Origin: Kappaphycus alvarezii
Lineage: Eukaryota > Rhodophyta > Florideophyceae > Gigartinales > Solieriaceae
Assembly (NCBI GenBank): GCA_002205965.3
Contig: NADL03000031.1
Span: 588,280 to 652,279, forward strand
Reading direction: 5' to 3'
DNA length: 64,000 nucleotides
Both the position numbers and the translations under genes were made by a program. The notes beneath the pieces are model-generated. The model was given only the letters and a program-made list of their open reading frames with translations. It made no database searches and was not told where the DNA came from. Shown in pieces: positions 12,501 to 21,969 of this stretch (positions are counted from its first letter, which is position 1; every line of letters starts with the position of its first letter).

Positions 12501-12830
12501 GCCCACCCTTAAGGGTCTCGATGTGACCATTGTCAGTCCTCACTCCGCGCCATATCGCAACCAGGATGGAAGTCTCTCAGCATTGACACGACCCGAGCAG
12601 CGGAAAGGGGAATACTATGCGCTACCTTGTCGTGCTGAGAGTATGGACATTCTACCTATCGCCATTGACATTTTCGGACAAATCGGGTCAATTGGACTCA
12701 AGGGCTTCATGACGTTCGCGACTTCACAGCCGACCGTCCAGGGAAGCATCCTCTGTCCGAATTCCGGAGATTTAAGACACGTGGCTCGGCATTTATCCTC
12801 TAGTGAACCGCGGTCATGCTGACTCACCGA
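9536..12830 (+). pseudogene. LINE-B: REL-endonuclease LINE, RT and endonuclease, multiply broken
   Basis: A C-rich non-LTR retrotransposon begins about 75 bases after RFC1 ends. The 5' part (9568-10790) reads as a proline-rich leader. RT motif A is at about 10900-11070 (HVLIQVDARNTFNSI, catalytic Asp). Motif B, GTQQGD, is near 11180 in another frame. Motif C is degenerate, WYADVGTLI instead of WYADDG, near 11283. The C-terminal frame 11743-12822 has CPTCLEGQ (CX2C), a H..C pair, a GHNRLRD box like the conserved RHN, and a LKGLDVTIVSP strand. That is the layout of the restriction-like endonuclease of R2-type LINEs. At least six frameshifts prevent expression. The REL sequence differs strongly from LINE-A and LINE-C, so it is a separate lineage. 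Confidence 0.8.
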
Positions 12831-12879
12831 AAACAGCGAGCGTACCTCACCACCTGACTCCAAGATGAGGCTCTTGCCT

Positions 12880-13345
12880 GATCCCCCACTACGACCTAAC
12901 CGTTGTCGCGCCATTCAAACAAGGCGTGCGAACAAGGGCCACACAAATGGCCGGCGGCGCCGCCGACATTGCCCACCGAGACAAAGTCACAGACCTGGAG
13001 CGCAAACTGGTACGCCGCATCCCGCCCCCTTCGCACAACACCCTCCAGGAACCGAACTTTAAGTTTCAGCCCCTGGCTTTCGACTCCTTAGGTGCCCCAT
13101 CCCCCGTCTCTATTCTGTTCATCGAAGACTTCATCCCGCGCATTGCAGAGAAGTTCATCACAACCACAGCAGTGATCCGCAGACGTATTTATCAGCGCAT
13201 TATTTGCACACGGTGGTCTTCTGTTGCAATGGCGATTCTATCGCGAGCCCCACTGCACGTGCCTGACGTAGAACATCCGGTTAGTTCTTAGCCGTATAGT
13301 CAGTCCTGCAGTGTATACGATAGATACCCAATGAAGTAAAGTTTC
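12880..13345 (+). pseudogene. LINE-A fragment A1 (3' end only)
   Basis: The frame from about 12885 encodes the end of the LINE-A endonuclease protein: FKQGVRTRATQMAGGAAD, FKFQPLAFDSLGAPSP, FIEDFIPRIAEKF and VIRRRIYQR, stopping at 13289. It is followed by the shared 3' tail GTATAGTCAGTCCTGCAGTG and AATGAAGTAAAG (to about 13342). It is 5' truncated directly against the end of LINE-B, as expected for incomplete target-primed reverse transcription. It is the cleanest copy of this segment in the window, with one open frame of 121 codons. Confidence 0.85.
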
Positions 13346-13832
13346 ATACACTACCTCTCTCGCTCTCTCTAGAGCTAGAGAGAATCCATGAAATAAAAGG
13401 TCTCTTTTACTGCTAATACAGTACCCTGACATACGGTACTGTAACATTTGGAGCTGTGGTGTCTGATAGAGCTGGCTATGTGTAAGCAAAGCCTAGAGAC
13501 ATATCATGCTAGTGAACGTCGTGGATATTCATTACAGTAGCACAGTACAGCATGGTAGTACGCCAGGCAAAGAGGATAAGGACGTCCAGATACCGCCGCC
13601 TGTACACATATAGTAATACCGTTGCGATAAGAACTTTGATCACGCTCTCTGCAACCATGCTTCGCCACTTCTTCCAAGGAGCAAAAAGTCTTGGCGCCAA
13701 AGCAGTCATGCAACCGCTCTCGTTTACCCCTCTTTCTGGCCTTTTCCTCTCATAACGCCTCGACCTTACAAAGCCTCTTTCTCAGCAGTATGCTGCCGTC
13801 GTCGGCGTCCACAACTTACGGTTGGGACGGCG
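13346..13832. other. Intergenic / 5' region of the release-factor gene
   Basis: It contains a small near-palindrome, CTCTCTAGAGCTAGAGAG (about 13365), and no other recognised feature. Met codons at 13657 and 13790 begin frames that could hold a mitochondrial presequence of the downstream gene (the 13657 frame reads MLRHFFQGAKSLGAK), but they are out of register with it in the given sequence. Confidence 0.4.
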
Positions 13833-14436
13833 ATGTCCAGTGATCCATTCCTACAATCTGGTGGCTCAACACTTAATGACAGTATTAGAAGAGACTATGC
13901 AACAACTAAGATAACCGACGATGACTTGCCAGATGTAAGGGAGGAAGATATTGAGGAGCAATTTGTTCGTGGGAGTGGACCTGGGGGCAGAAGATCAACA
14001 AGACAGCAGTTTGCGTGGTACGTATCCTCCCATTTCGTGTAGATGCGGTCGATGAGAACACATGAAGTAGAAGCGAATAGCCGCCAAGCAGCTATCAGCT
14101 TTGGATATAGCAGGCGCAGTTTGTTCAAATTGCAACAAGGATTGGACTACTAAAAGTGTGCTGTTTCTCTACGTTTGTCTGAATGTGAGATCAGGTTCTG
14201 AAGCACAAGCCATCCGGGATGATTGTGAGATGTCAAGAGACCCGTAGTCAGATAAAGAATCGTCAGCTGGCTCGCAAGATACTGCAGAGAAAGTTGGACG
14301 AGGTGCGTCGCGGGAGGAATCGCTAGCAGCTCGGGAACTCTCCAAGGCACGAGCGAGAAAGGCACGGCGCAGGAGGAAGTCGGTCAAGAAACATTTCAAA
14401 TCTCGGCGGGACAAGGCCCTTATGAAGGGCTGGTAG
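13833..14436 (+). CDS. Class-I release-factor-like protein (GGQ domain), one intron
   Basis: This is a short GGQ-domain protein of the RF-1 family, like the mitochondrial ribosome-rescue factors (C12orf65/mtRF-R type), which hydrolyse peptidyl-tRNA on stalled ribosomes. Exon 1 holds DLPDVREEDIEEQFVRGSGPGG. A one-base shift at about 13987 then restores GGQKINKTAVCV. A good 5' splice site, GTACGT, starts at 14018 and an AG ends at 14194. Exon 2 continues with VLKHKPSGMIVRCQETRSQ and NRQLARKILQRKLDEV, exactly the order of the family. After another one-base shift near 14312 comes a lysine/arginine-rich tail (KARARKARRRRKSVKKHF), typical of the ribosome-binding C-terminus, ending at 14436. A mitochondrial presequence may lie upstream. 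I do not assign a gene symbol, because several related paralogs exist in eukaryotes. Confidence 0.85.
14018..14194 (+). other. Spliceosomal intron in the release-factor gene
   Basis: The 177-base intron begins GTACGTATCC and ends GATCAG. Removing it joins the GGQ motif segment to PSGMIVRC in the order conserved in the family. Frames across it contain stops. It is the only intron I can support in the window. Confidence 0.75.
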
Positions 14437-14514
14437 CAGTTGCGCTGCTTTCGGTAGGAGTGGGATTATTATAAATGCCTTGACCTCATAGCTGCCTCGA
14501 CCTTTGTTGACCTG

Positions 14515-14890
14515 CCTGGTGTTGGCGCGGATTCTTGTCCTTGTGCGCCAGGTTGTACACGTGTCAAATATTTTCGGAGAGGACCGATGAGGGCCATTCA
14601 TTGTAGCTGAGTTGGTTAGCCGAGTCCGTTACTTTCTACTGGTGCTACAGTGCGGGACAAAATGATAGCCCACCCCTATCTTTGAGGCATACTGTAGTTT
14701 CGGCTCCCGTAGTATTTGGTTTTTCTGTTTGTGTTCTACTACGCTACGGAAGAAGCAACACTACACAACGCGGCAACACGGAGGAGAAAGTGGGGAGTAA
14801 AGTTCTGTTTTGTCGTCTATTTTTTTGCGTCCTTTCCAACCATCAAGGTCGCCGCAGTTTCAAGCTCACATTGGTACTTCTGTCGAGTGC
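14515..14890 (+). repeat. tRNA-like (SINE-like) repeat, copy 1
   Basis: This block is shared with 30492-32360. It contains GTTGGCGC, a CACGTGTCAAATATTTT box, then TAGCTGAGTTGG (14604-14615), which fits the RNA polymerase III A box. GTTTCGGCTCC (14697-14707) resembles the B box. Between them sits a 47-base insertion plus its TA duplication. Without it the A-to-B spacing is 44 bases, the spacing in tRNA genes. The body downstream (CTACGCTACGGAAGAAGCAAC and following) is shared by both copies. A tRNA-derived SINE is the likely origin. Confidence 0.55.
14648..14694. mobile_element. 47-bp Tc1/mariner-type miniature element
   Basis: The insert is flanked by TA on both sides (14646-14647 and 14695-14696). 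Its ends are inverted: CAGTGCGGGACAAAATGATAG on the left, and CAGTATGCCTCAAAGATAG read from the right. The CAGT terminus and TA target are hallmarks of Tc1/mariner. It occupies the same TA as the full Tc1 in repeat copy 2. Confidence 0.6.
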
Positions 14891-15002
14891 TAGTTAGCCC
14901 TGAATGAGCGAGTCAATGGTTACTTTCGATGGTTCTAGGGACGCTGATATTGACTATTTTCTGATTTATTTCTGGAAAGGCTTTTCAGTTTTACTACCGC
15001 AA

Positions 15003-15760
15003 GTTCACGGAGAGCGAGAAGCTCTCGAGTGAGGGAAAGGACTTTGACAAGGTTTCTGAGGCGTTACAGAAGGAGTTTGGGAATAAGCCTGAACCAAGAA
15101 GGGCAGTTGAAGTGGCTTTGTCCCTGAGTAGGACTTCGGAAGACGACCTTGCTGATTTTTTCGAGAAGGCTTATGCCGCGTTTGAGACTGCCGGTTTCTC
15201 TGAGGAACAGAAGATGTATTTCTTGACGAAGGCTGCAGTGAATGGTTCAAGCACGCTGTTACATGCACCTAAGATACATGAAGATTTGAAGGATTGTTTG
15301 ATCGAGTTTCAGAAATCGCAAGAGAGATTTAAGATGGCTTCGATGATTGAAAGTTCGCAGGTCAATTCGTTTTTGATGCCAAACGAGAAGAAAATCAGGA
15401 ATCAGCCGACAGATCGCATTGAAGAGCCAGGGTCACAGTTAGCAGAGTTCCATTTGTTGATGACGAGACGAAAAGGAACAGTGGACAGGCCAGTCCCAGA
15501 GTCCGAGTGGAAAAAGAACAGCCAGTTCTGTTGGTAAAACTTACGGGAGGTCCGTGAGATTTGACGTACCTCAGTGTTGATACTGTGGTAAGATGGGGCA
15601 TGACCCCAAGAATTGCTGGAAGAAGCAGAGGGGTGAGAAAGGAGTCCCTGTGTGCGCGTTCTGTCGAAAAACAGCGTACAAGGAAGAAACTTGTTGAAGC
15701 AAGAAGGCGGAGGAGGAGGAGCCGAAGCCTGATAAAAACGAAGATTCTGGGAACGTGATT
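15003..15760 (+). pseudogene. Ty3/gypsy gag with zinc knuckles (broken)
   Basis: Frames here give a gag capsid-like helical region (FTESEKLSSEGKDFDKV, then EEQKMYFLTKAAVNG) of a gypsy element. A frameshift near 15530 precedes the nucleocapsid, with YCGKMGHDPKNC (CX2CX4HX4C) at about 15583-15624. A second, degenerate knuckle, CAFCRKTAYKEETC, follows at about 15652 with Tyr in place of His. Between 15760 and 16270 a linker continues in several frames, with no conserved domain that I recognise. The protein would package element RNA. Confidence 0.75.
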
Positions 15761-16269
15761 CAAGGATTGGACGCCGGAGAGTTTGCTGCTGTTCGCCGAG
15801 GAAGGGATGGCGAGCCGTTACCGAAACAGCGCGCTCTCGACCGGCCAGTTCCGATTAATTGTCCTGATGTTACACGCATCGAGAATATTTTGGCTCCCAC
15901 TCTGAAGCAAGCTCCGGAAAGAAAGACAATAAAAAGCCGAAGAAGAAGAAGATCACTCCTGGTGAGGGGTTCACAGGTGTTGAGAATCATGCTCACAGTA
16001 CAATGTCATTTCAAGCCTCGCTCATGCCAATGCAGGAATAATTTCTGGTTTGTTGCTGCGAGGAGATGCAAAGGATGCTGAGAAGTTAAAAAGATGTTCA
16101 AGAACGCACCGGTTCGAGTTGCAGATGTGCAAGAAGCTAGAAGTTCAGGTAGGACTGGCCAGTCCCACTCCGAAAAGCCTATTCAAGGGAATGGGTTTCA
16201 TACGTGAATGAAGTCGCAAATGGAGAGAATATTAAAATGGAGTACGCATCCGTCGTCGTTTTAGGTTGA

Positions 16270-16602
16270 ATGGTTGAGGCGAAGGTATATGGCAGGGATA
16301 AGGGGGCGTTACTTGACACAGGCACCATCCCAAACATCATGTCACGAGAGCTGCGTGAAGATCTGCACCTAATCCCTGAGCCAACCTCACGTCGAATCAC
16401 GGTTGCAGATGGAGGAACTGCTCAAGTGTTGGGAGAAATGGTGAATGTGCCTGTGAGCCTGGGGACGTTGACAGTCCCCCTGAGTTTCTTTCTTGGCAGA
16501 ATCACCGTTTTTTTGATAATTGGAGCACCATCAATGGAAGTCCTTGGTGCGAGTATTGACCTGAGAGGGCAGATGGTGACATTCCGCATTTGTGTTTTTT
16601 GA
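16270..16602 (+). pseudogene. Ty3/gypsy aspartic protease
   Basis: One frame holds a retropepsin-like domain: ALLDTGTIPNIMS with the DTG catalytic triad near 16306, then ITVADGG and the ILGAPSMEVLGA-like hydrophobic segment near 16520-16555. It follows gag and precedes RT as in gypsy elements. The frame stops at 16602, where the RT frame begins. Confidence 0.75.
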
Positions 16603-18394
16603 AAACTTGATAACAACATCATTGCCATTGTTCAGTGAAGATGTTGATGAGTTGAGTGAAGAGGATGCAGAGTTCGCGTCAGACTCAGACTCAGAAGACC
16701 AAGATGAAGGTAGCGGCGATGAGGCAGGGGAGCAAGTCGTCGTCGGAGGAGAAGCCAAAGATGACCAAGAAGAGGATGTCATTTTTGTTCATGAGGTTCG
16801 AGTCCGACCGGATTCGGAAGATTCTGAGATCGTTCCAAGTGCGGATGGTGCCACGGGTCGATCTGATCATGGAAAGATAAATAAAATTTGTCAGAATAAG
16901 TTGATTGAAGATGTAAGACAGGCCTGTCCGAGTGCACTCCATGTGGAGTCGTCGTTACCGGCCAGTCCTGAAGAAGTTCCGCAGAATTTGGAAGGTATGC
17001 CAGGTTGTTGCGAGTTGAATGAGGAGCAAGCGAAAGTGTTTGTGACGGCCGTGAAGCGCATGCAAAAGAAAGTACAGAGGCAAGTGACCGGTATGCTGCT
17101 TGTGTCGGAGAAGGAGCCAGTGGTGGCTTGGAGTTTCGATGATATTTCTCCAGGCAAGGTTCCACTCACGCACACGTTTGAGCTTGATAATTGCACACCG
17201 ATATGTGTGCCAGTGAGAGGAGTGCCTTCGAAACACAATGCTGTAATTAGAGAAGAAATTGAGAAAATAGTCAAGGCTGGGATAATAAGGCCCTCGAATT
17301 CGCCTTTTGGTTTTGCCATGGGGATTGCCGCGAAGAAAGACGGAGGGGCGAGGTTTTCATCAACTTTCGCCCGTTGAACAAGAAGATGAAGGCTGAAAAG
17401 TGGCCGCTTCCAAATATCGATGATCTTATAGATGACATGTCGGGTGGAGAGGTCTCCACTACAGTGGATCTCTTCACTGGTTACTGGGACATCCGTTTAG
17501 ATGAGAAATTGCAAGACATGACTATGTTTCGATATCAGCTGGGTGCTTTTTGTTTTGTGGTGTTGCCCTTTGGCGTGAAAATGGCCCGCCTTGTTTTCAA
17601 AGGGTGGCAACCATATTGTTTGGTGAATTACCTTTCGTGATCGTTTACCTCGAATACATTGTGATAAAGTCGTCGGGATGGGAGGAACACACAGACCATT
17701 TGAATCTTATGCTAGAACGGTTACGCAAGGTTGGGTTAAAGTTGAAGGTGAAGAGATGTTAGTTTGGTTTGAAAGAAGTTGAGATGCTAGGGCATTTGGT
17801 GAGTGGTAAGGGTGTGGGAACTGACCCGGGAAAGAAAAGTGCGATTTTGGATGCACCAAGACCTACCTCGAAGAAGAACTGCGTTCATTCCTGGGGATGG
17901 CGTCGTACTACAGGCGATTCGTGAAAGGGTTTGCCAAGATCACAGCTACGTTCCACGGACTGACGAGTCCCGGGGTCAATTTCAAGTGGACTCGTGAGGC
18001 CGATAAGGCGTTTGTGGAATTGAAGAAATGCCTTACTGAGCCATCCGTCCTTGCCCTGCTTGATATGAAGAAAGAGTTCATTGTGTACACAGATGCCTCG
18101 AAGGCAGCAGTCGGTGCGGTGCCTGCGCAGAAGGATGATGATGGTCTAGAGCATCCAACGCAGTACGCAAGCCGCAAGACGCAAGTGACAGAGAAGAATT
18201 ATTGCACGTTTGAGTTAGAAGATTTGGCAGATATATTCGCGTTGAAGGAGTTTAGGCCTTACCTGTTGGGAACGGTTTCGTATTGGTTTCGAATGACCAG
18301 GCGTTGCGGGCCGCGTTTTCCAAGAAGGATATCCATGGCCGATTGGCAAGGTGGCTTGACATCATGGCGGAGTACGAGTCGAAGTACGCCATAA
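16592..18394 (+). pseudogene. Ty3/gypsy reverse transcriptase and RNase H (broken)
   Basis: After an acidic linker (16592-16900) the RT begins with GIIRPSNSPFGFAMGIAAKKDGG (its segments span 17277-17350). RT motif A, TTVDLFTGYWDIRLDE, is at about 17455-17510 (catalytic Asp), and VVLPFGVKMA is at 17560. The catalytic YxDD box is altered to YLEY near 17650. The connection LGHLVSGKGV and LRSFLGMASYYRRF lie at 17790-17925. RNase H (VYTDASKAAVGAV, 18083-18125) completes the module. Frame changes are near 17365, 17600, 17770 and 17880. Loss of the YxDD Asp pair is a true missense change as read, so this copy would be inactive even without the shifts. Confidence 0.85.
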
Positions 18395-18654
18395 GCCGGC
18401 AACGCAGAACGCAACAGCCGATTACTTGTCACGGAAAAATTATTGTGGCGATCGGGACCGGCCAGTTTCGCTACGGATGAAATTGAAAGTACCTTACAGT
18501 AAGTCAGGACCGGCCATCCTGGTTGATGATGATGCAAAAGAAAATAAAAGGAACGGAGGACTGGGTCTAAACGAATTTGGGGGACCCAAGTCCGGCCGGA
18601 TTCGAAAAATAAAAAGTTGAGAAAACAAGTCCGGCTGGACTTGAAGAGACAGTA

Positions 18655-19937
18655 TTGGACAGGCCTGTCCCTTTGGAGGAAGTTGTCCGGGAGGAAGAAA
18701 TTGTAGCGTTGATAAATTTGACGGAACAGGGGGGACGGTACAAGGAGGGGCTTGGGTGGGTGAGGCAGTACCCGTCGACGTTCGACGGACAAAGTATCGC
18801 AAAGAACTACCGAAGCCAGGCAAAATCCTTCTTGTTGTCCGACGGCGTGATGTTCCGTCGTACGAAGAATGGACAGAGGGTTTTGCCACCGATTGAAGTA
18901 CGTGCTGGAGTGTTGCGTGCAGCGCATGACTTTGTGGGTCATTGGGATCAGAGAACGACCAAACAGTTTGTTTTTGAACGGTTTTGGTCGCTTGGAGTGG
19001 CAAGGGATGTGAAGATATTCGTGAAGTCTTGTGATGAGTGTCAAAAGAGGGCACCATTGCAAAAGTACAATTCTTCAATGAGGCAACCTGTATCGGGAGA
19101 TCTCAACACATTTTCCATGGGCTTCACGGGTCCCTTGCCTATGACGAAAAGGAACAACCGTTTCATATTGCTTGCAGTTGAATACTTGACGGGGTGGCCA
19201 GTTGTGAAATCCACGAAGAATGATAGGAGTGGAGTTGCAATAGAGTTTGTGCAAGAGAAATTTTTGGTCAGTTTGGAATGCCGCGGGGGATTGTGACAGA
19301 CAATGGTTCGGCACTTATTGATGAGCTTTCAAGGGGTACTTGAAGGCGAATGGGATGCATTGGAAGCCAGTGAGTACGTTCGCACCTCAAGAAAATGGAA
19401 GGGCGGAGCATATGGTGGTGACCATGAAGCGCGCCATCGCAAAAGTTGTTCAGAGTACAGCGAAAGATTGTAATAATGTTATCGGTGCGAAGGTATGAGC
19501 TTACCGCGTTCGGAAAGGAAGAGATCGGGTATCGCCATTCAAACTGATGTATGGGTTGATTGTCAGGTGCAGCTGCCCGGACTTCCAATGATTGATATTG
19601 TATGTACCGGCTAGACCCGGGCGACCAATTCTGAAGAGACAGACCTGACACACGTTTTGAGTGAGGAGTTGAGAATTTTGAATGGGCAGAGACTTTCATA
19701 AGACGTGTTATGCGAGAGAAAGAAGCTCCAGTGGATGAGTCGAAATTTTGCGAGAAAGAGCTTGTGTTAGTACGCAAGCCGAGGAGGACCAAAGGACTAG
19801 CGCCTGAATGGGCTGGCCCCTATCGTATAGTGAAAGAAACGCACCCAACTTACGTGTTAATGAATTCCGATGGGAAAAATACGAGGCGAAAAGTTCATGT
19901 TCGAAGGATGAGCGTGTACGTTCCGCGCAGGTCGTGA
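18655..19937 (+). pseudogene. Ty3/gypsy integrase (broken)
   Basis: The frame 18655-19296 has the HHCC zinc-binding region (AHDFVGHWDQRTTKQF, then CDECQKRAPLQKY). The start of the catalytic core reads FSMGFTGPLP, where the first catalytic Asp appears as Gly. Across a frameshift at about 19290 is IVTDNGSAL with the second Asp, and ENGRAE with the catalytic Glu is near 19390. The C-terminal domain, in frame at 19710-19937, has APEWAGPYRIVKETHPTYVL and KVHVRRM, the usual gypsy integrase tail. The order protease-RT-RNase H-integrase identifies Ty3/gypsy. Confidence 0.85.
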
Positions 19938-20333
19938 GACCGACCGGTCCCAGAAGAAGATGAGCGGCGCGAAGCAAGTGTTGTTGTGGGGGAGGAAAAA
20001 GAGGGAGCGCAATAGGAACATGAAGGTGCTGTTTTTCGTCGTGTCTCCTTGTCGGGGTGTGGTGACGAAGATGAACCTCGACAAGGACGAGCACGTGGTA
20101 CTGGGGTTTTGTATTTTATTTTGTGTCGTTTTGATGACATGCTTTCTTAGACTGTACCATCGCGTAGAAAATGGCGACGGTCAGTAATGATGATCCAATT
20201 TGATGTGTTGTGAGTGATTGGAATCCGGTGTAAGTGGTGTAAAGAGTGGCAAAAATTTGATGCTGGTTTATGGTGCAGAAAAAGGCCGGGATAAACCCCG
20301 GCCAGTCTCACGTTCGGGGGCCCCTACAGTCAA
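19938..20333 (+). other. 3' region of the gypsy element
   Basis: After integrase comes a purine tract, GGGGGAGGAAAAAGAGGGAG (about 19988), a candidate polypurine tract. A short frame with a hydrophobic stretch (19960-20187) follows. A near-palindrome, GGCCGGGATAAACCCCGGCC (20284-20303), lies near the end. I could not match this to a 5' LTR before 15000. The region ends where LINE-C begins. Confidence 0.4.
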
Positions 20334-21960
20334 GAACGCCTCTAAGACCCTGGCATATTGGCCGTCTCTATCTCGGACAGCCTACGCCAGCTACGAAGTG
20401 TGCTCCCGCTGTCTATCCCAAATGAGAATGGAATTACCCTCCTGGGCGCCCCTGGGCTCTGATGAGTACATGCGCTCTTTCTCAAGTCTCGAATGGACCT
20501 CTGCGACAACATGCTGGCAACCCTGCTCAAACTGCCTCACCCTCGCACCGCCTTTCACCTCCACAGACTCTGCGCATCGGCTTGCAAAGTGCAACACGCT
20601 TTCCGGCTCACCCCTCCGCCCATTGCATACCCGCTCGCCAAGGAGTTTGGCAAGTCGCAAATGGTAGCCTGTTCGAGGCTCAATTCCGTGCCACTTACCA
20701 CTCAGAGCACCCGCCAAGTTCGCCTCCCCTTCCGCCTTGGCGGGCATGGCTTTACGTCCTGGCCCTCACCCTGCATTCCTCATATGCGGCCAGCCTCATC
20801 GAGTCCGCACGCTGCGACACCCCGACTGCCCTGCCGAGTTCTACATGCGATGCGCACGACCTGCAATGCGCTTCGTGGCCACCGCGCTTGAATCTCCCTT
20901 CCAGCCCCTACGGCTAGAAGAACTTCGAAACCCCCAGTCCTACTCTCTCGGACACTTGGAGCCGAAGCCCTAGCAGTGCGACCTGAAAGATCACACCACT
21001 GTCTATTTCAGGCCATTCACATTCAGCGGCTTCCAAGCTATGGGAAGAGGACGTATGGACAGCTCAACCACGACCTGCCCGACATACTCAGGTTTCCATT
21101 CGCCTTCGCGCGAGACGTAATTCCTTGCTCAATCCATGCGCCTACGCGTGGCTCATTGCGCATCCCTCCAAGGCTACTCATGTTTCCCCGAGGTCTGGTC
21201 TATCATGCTTCGCCGGCACCTCGACCTCCCGGTATTCCACTCTTCAATTCCCTTGTTTGCTCGCACTGTCTCGCTTACATGGACGCCAAAGGCGACCATG
21301 CTTCGAGTTGCACCTCAGGATACAACGCTGCTACCCGACACAACTTCCTACGGAACCTCCTTACGACCGACATGTTCCGACCTGCCGGCCTTGCTCATAG
21401 ACAAGAAGTTCCCAACCTTGTGCCGGGTACAGACCTCCGGCCAGCCGACATCCTCGTCCAATGCGGACCGGAACCTACTGACACGCTGGATGCGCCGACA
21501 CAAATCGCATATGATGTCACCATTCGCAATCCCATGGCCCGATCTTACCTCAAACAAGCTGCATTAGCACCTTGCGGGACAGCCGAATCGGCCTACGCAG
21601 ACAAGGTGAAGACCTTCGACCGCTCAGTGAGAGCTGCGTTTAACCTGACCCCAGACGCTATTTTTCCAAACCTCGGTTTTCACTTTGTCCCGCTTGCTTT
21701 CGACTCCTTCGCCGCGCCTTGTAAGTCAACTCTGGGGTGATTGAGACCCATGCGAAATTGGTATCGCGACGACTGTTCTGTACACCAGCGGCGGCCTTTG
21801 ACCACCTGCGGCAACGAATCTCGTCGACCATATGGTCTACCTTTGCAACATCGATCCTAGCGCGTACTCTCAAGCTGGGCAGCGACGAAACTTCAACTAT
21901 CTTAGCTTACACTGTCAGCTAGGCTTGTACGCCCCTTTAATACATGAAGTAAAGATGATT
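20334..21960 (+). pseudogene. LINE-C copy 1 (5' truncated)
   Basis: This copy begins abruptly in the RT thumb (ASKTLAYWPSL) and matches 38540-40150 nearly base for base, apart from scattered indels. It encodes the RT C-terminal part, then the REL endonuclease: CSHCLAYMDAKGDHASSC (the CX2C..H..C finger), the TRHNFLRN box, LVPGTDLRPADILVQ and IAYDVTIRNPMA, then FVPLAFDSFAAP. It stops near 21922 (TVS). The tail is AATACATGAAGTAAAG. Frameshifts split it into at least six frames. The 5' truncation against gypsy DNA is typical of LINE insertion. Confidence 0.85.
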
Positions 21961-21969
21961 ATATATAAG

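Larger units (their letters stand above)
15483..20309. repeat. Dispersed palindromic motif GGACnGGCCnGTCC in the gypsy element
   Basis: At least thirteen full or partial copies occur, only within the gypsy element. They are at 15483, 15838, 16152, 16801, 16916, 16957, 18455, 18506, 18588, 18626, 18657, 19936 and 20298. The best are perfect palindromes, such as GGACTGGCCAGTCC (16152) and GGACAGGCCTGTCC (18657). Several encode DRPVP in frame. They cluster at domain borders: gag end, protease start, RT start, RNase H to integrase, and element end. Confidence 0.75.

Noticed and set aside
9130-12914. Long minus-strand frames opposite RFC1 and the LINEs
   Set aside because: They are shadows of GC-rich coding sequence. 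They lack any motif, while the plus frames carry conserved domains.
19960-20187. Small frame after the gypsy integrase with a hydrophobic segment, as a possible envelope-like gene
   Set aside because: It has only 75 codons, no signal peptide and no cysteine pattern, and it overlaps the polypurine-like tract. It is most likely noncoding.
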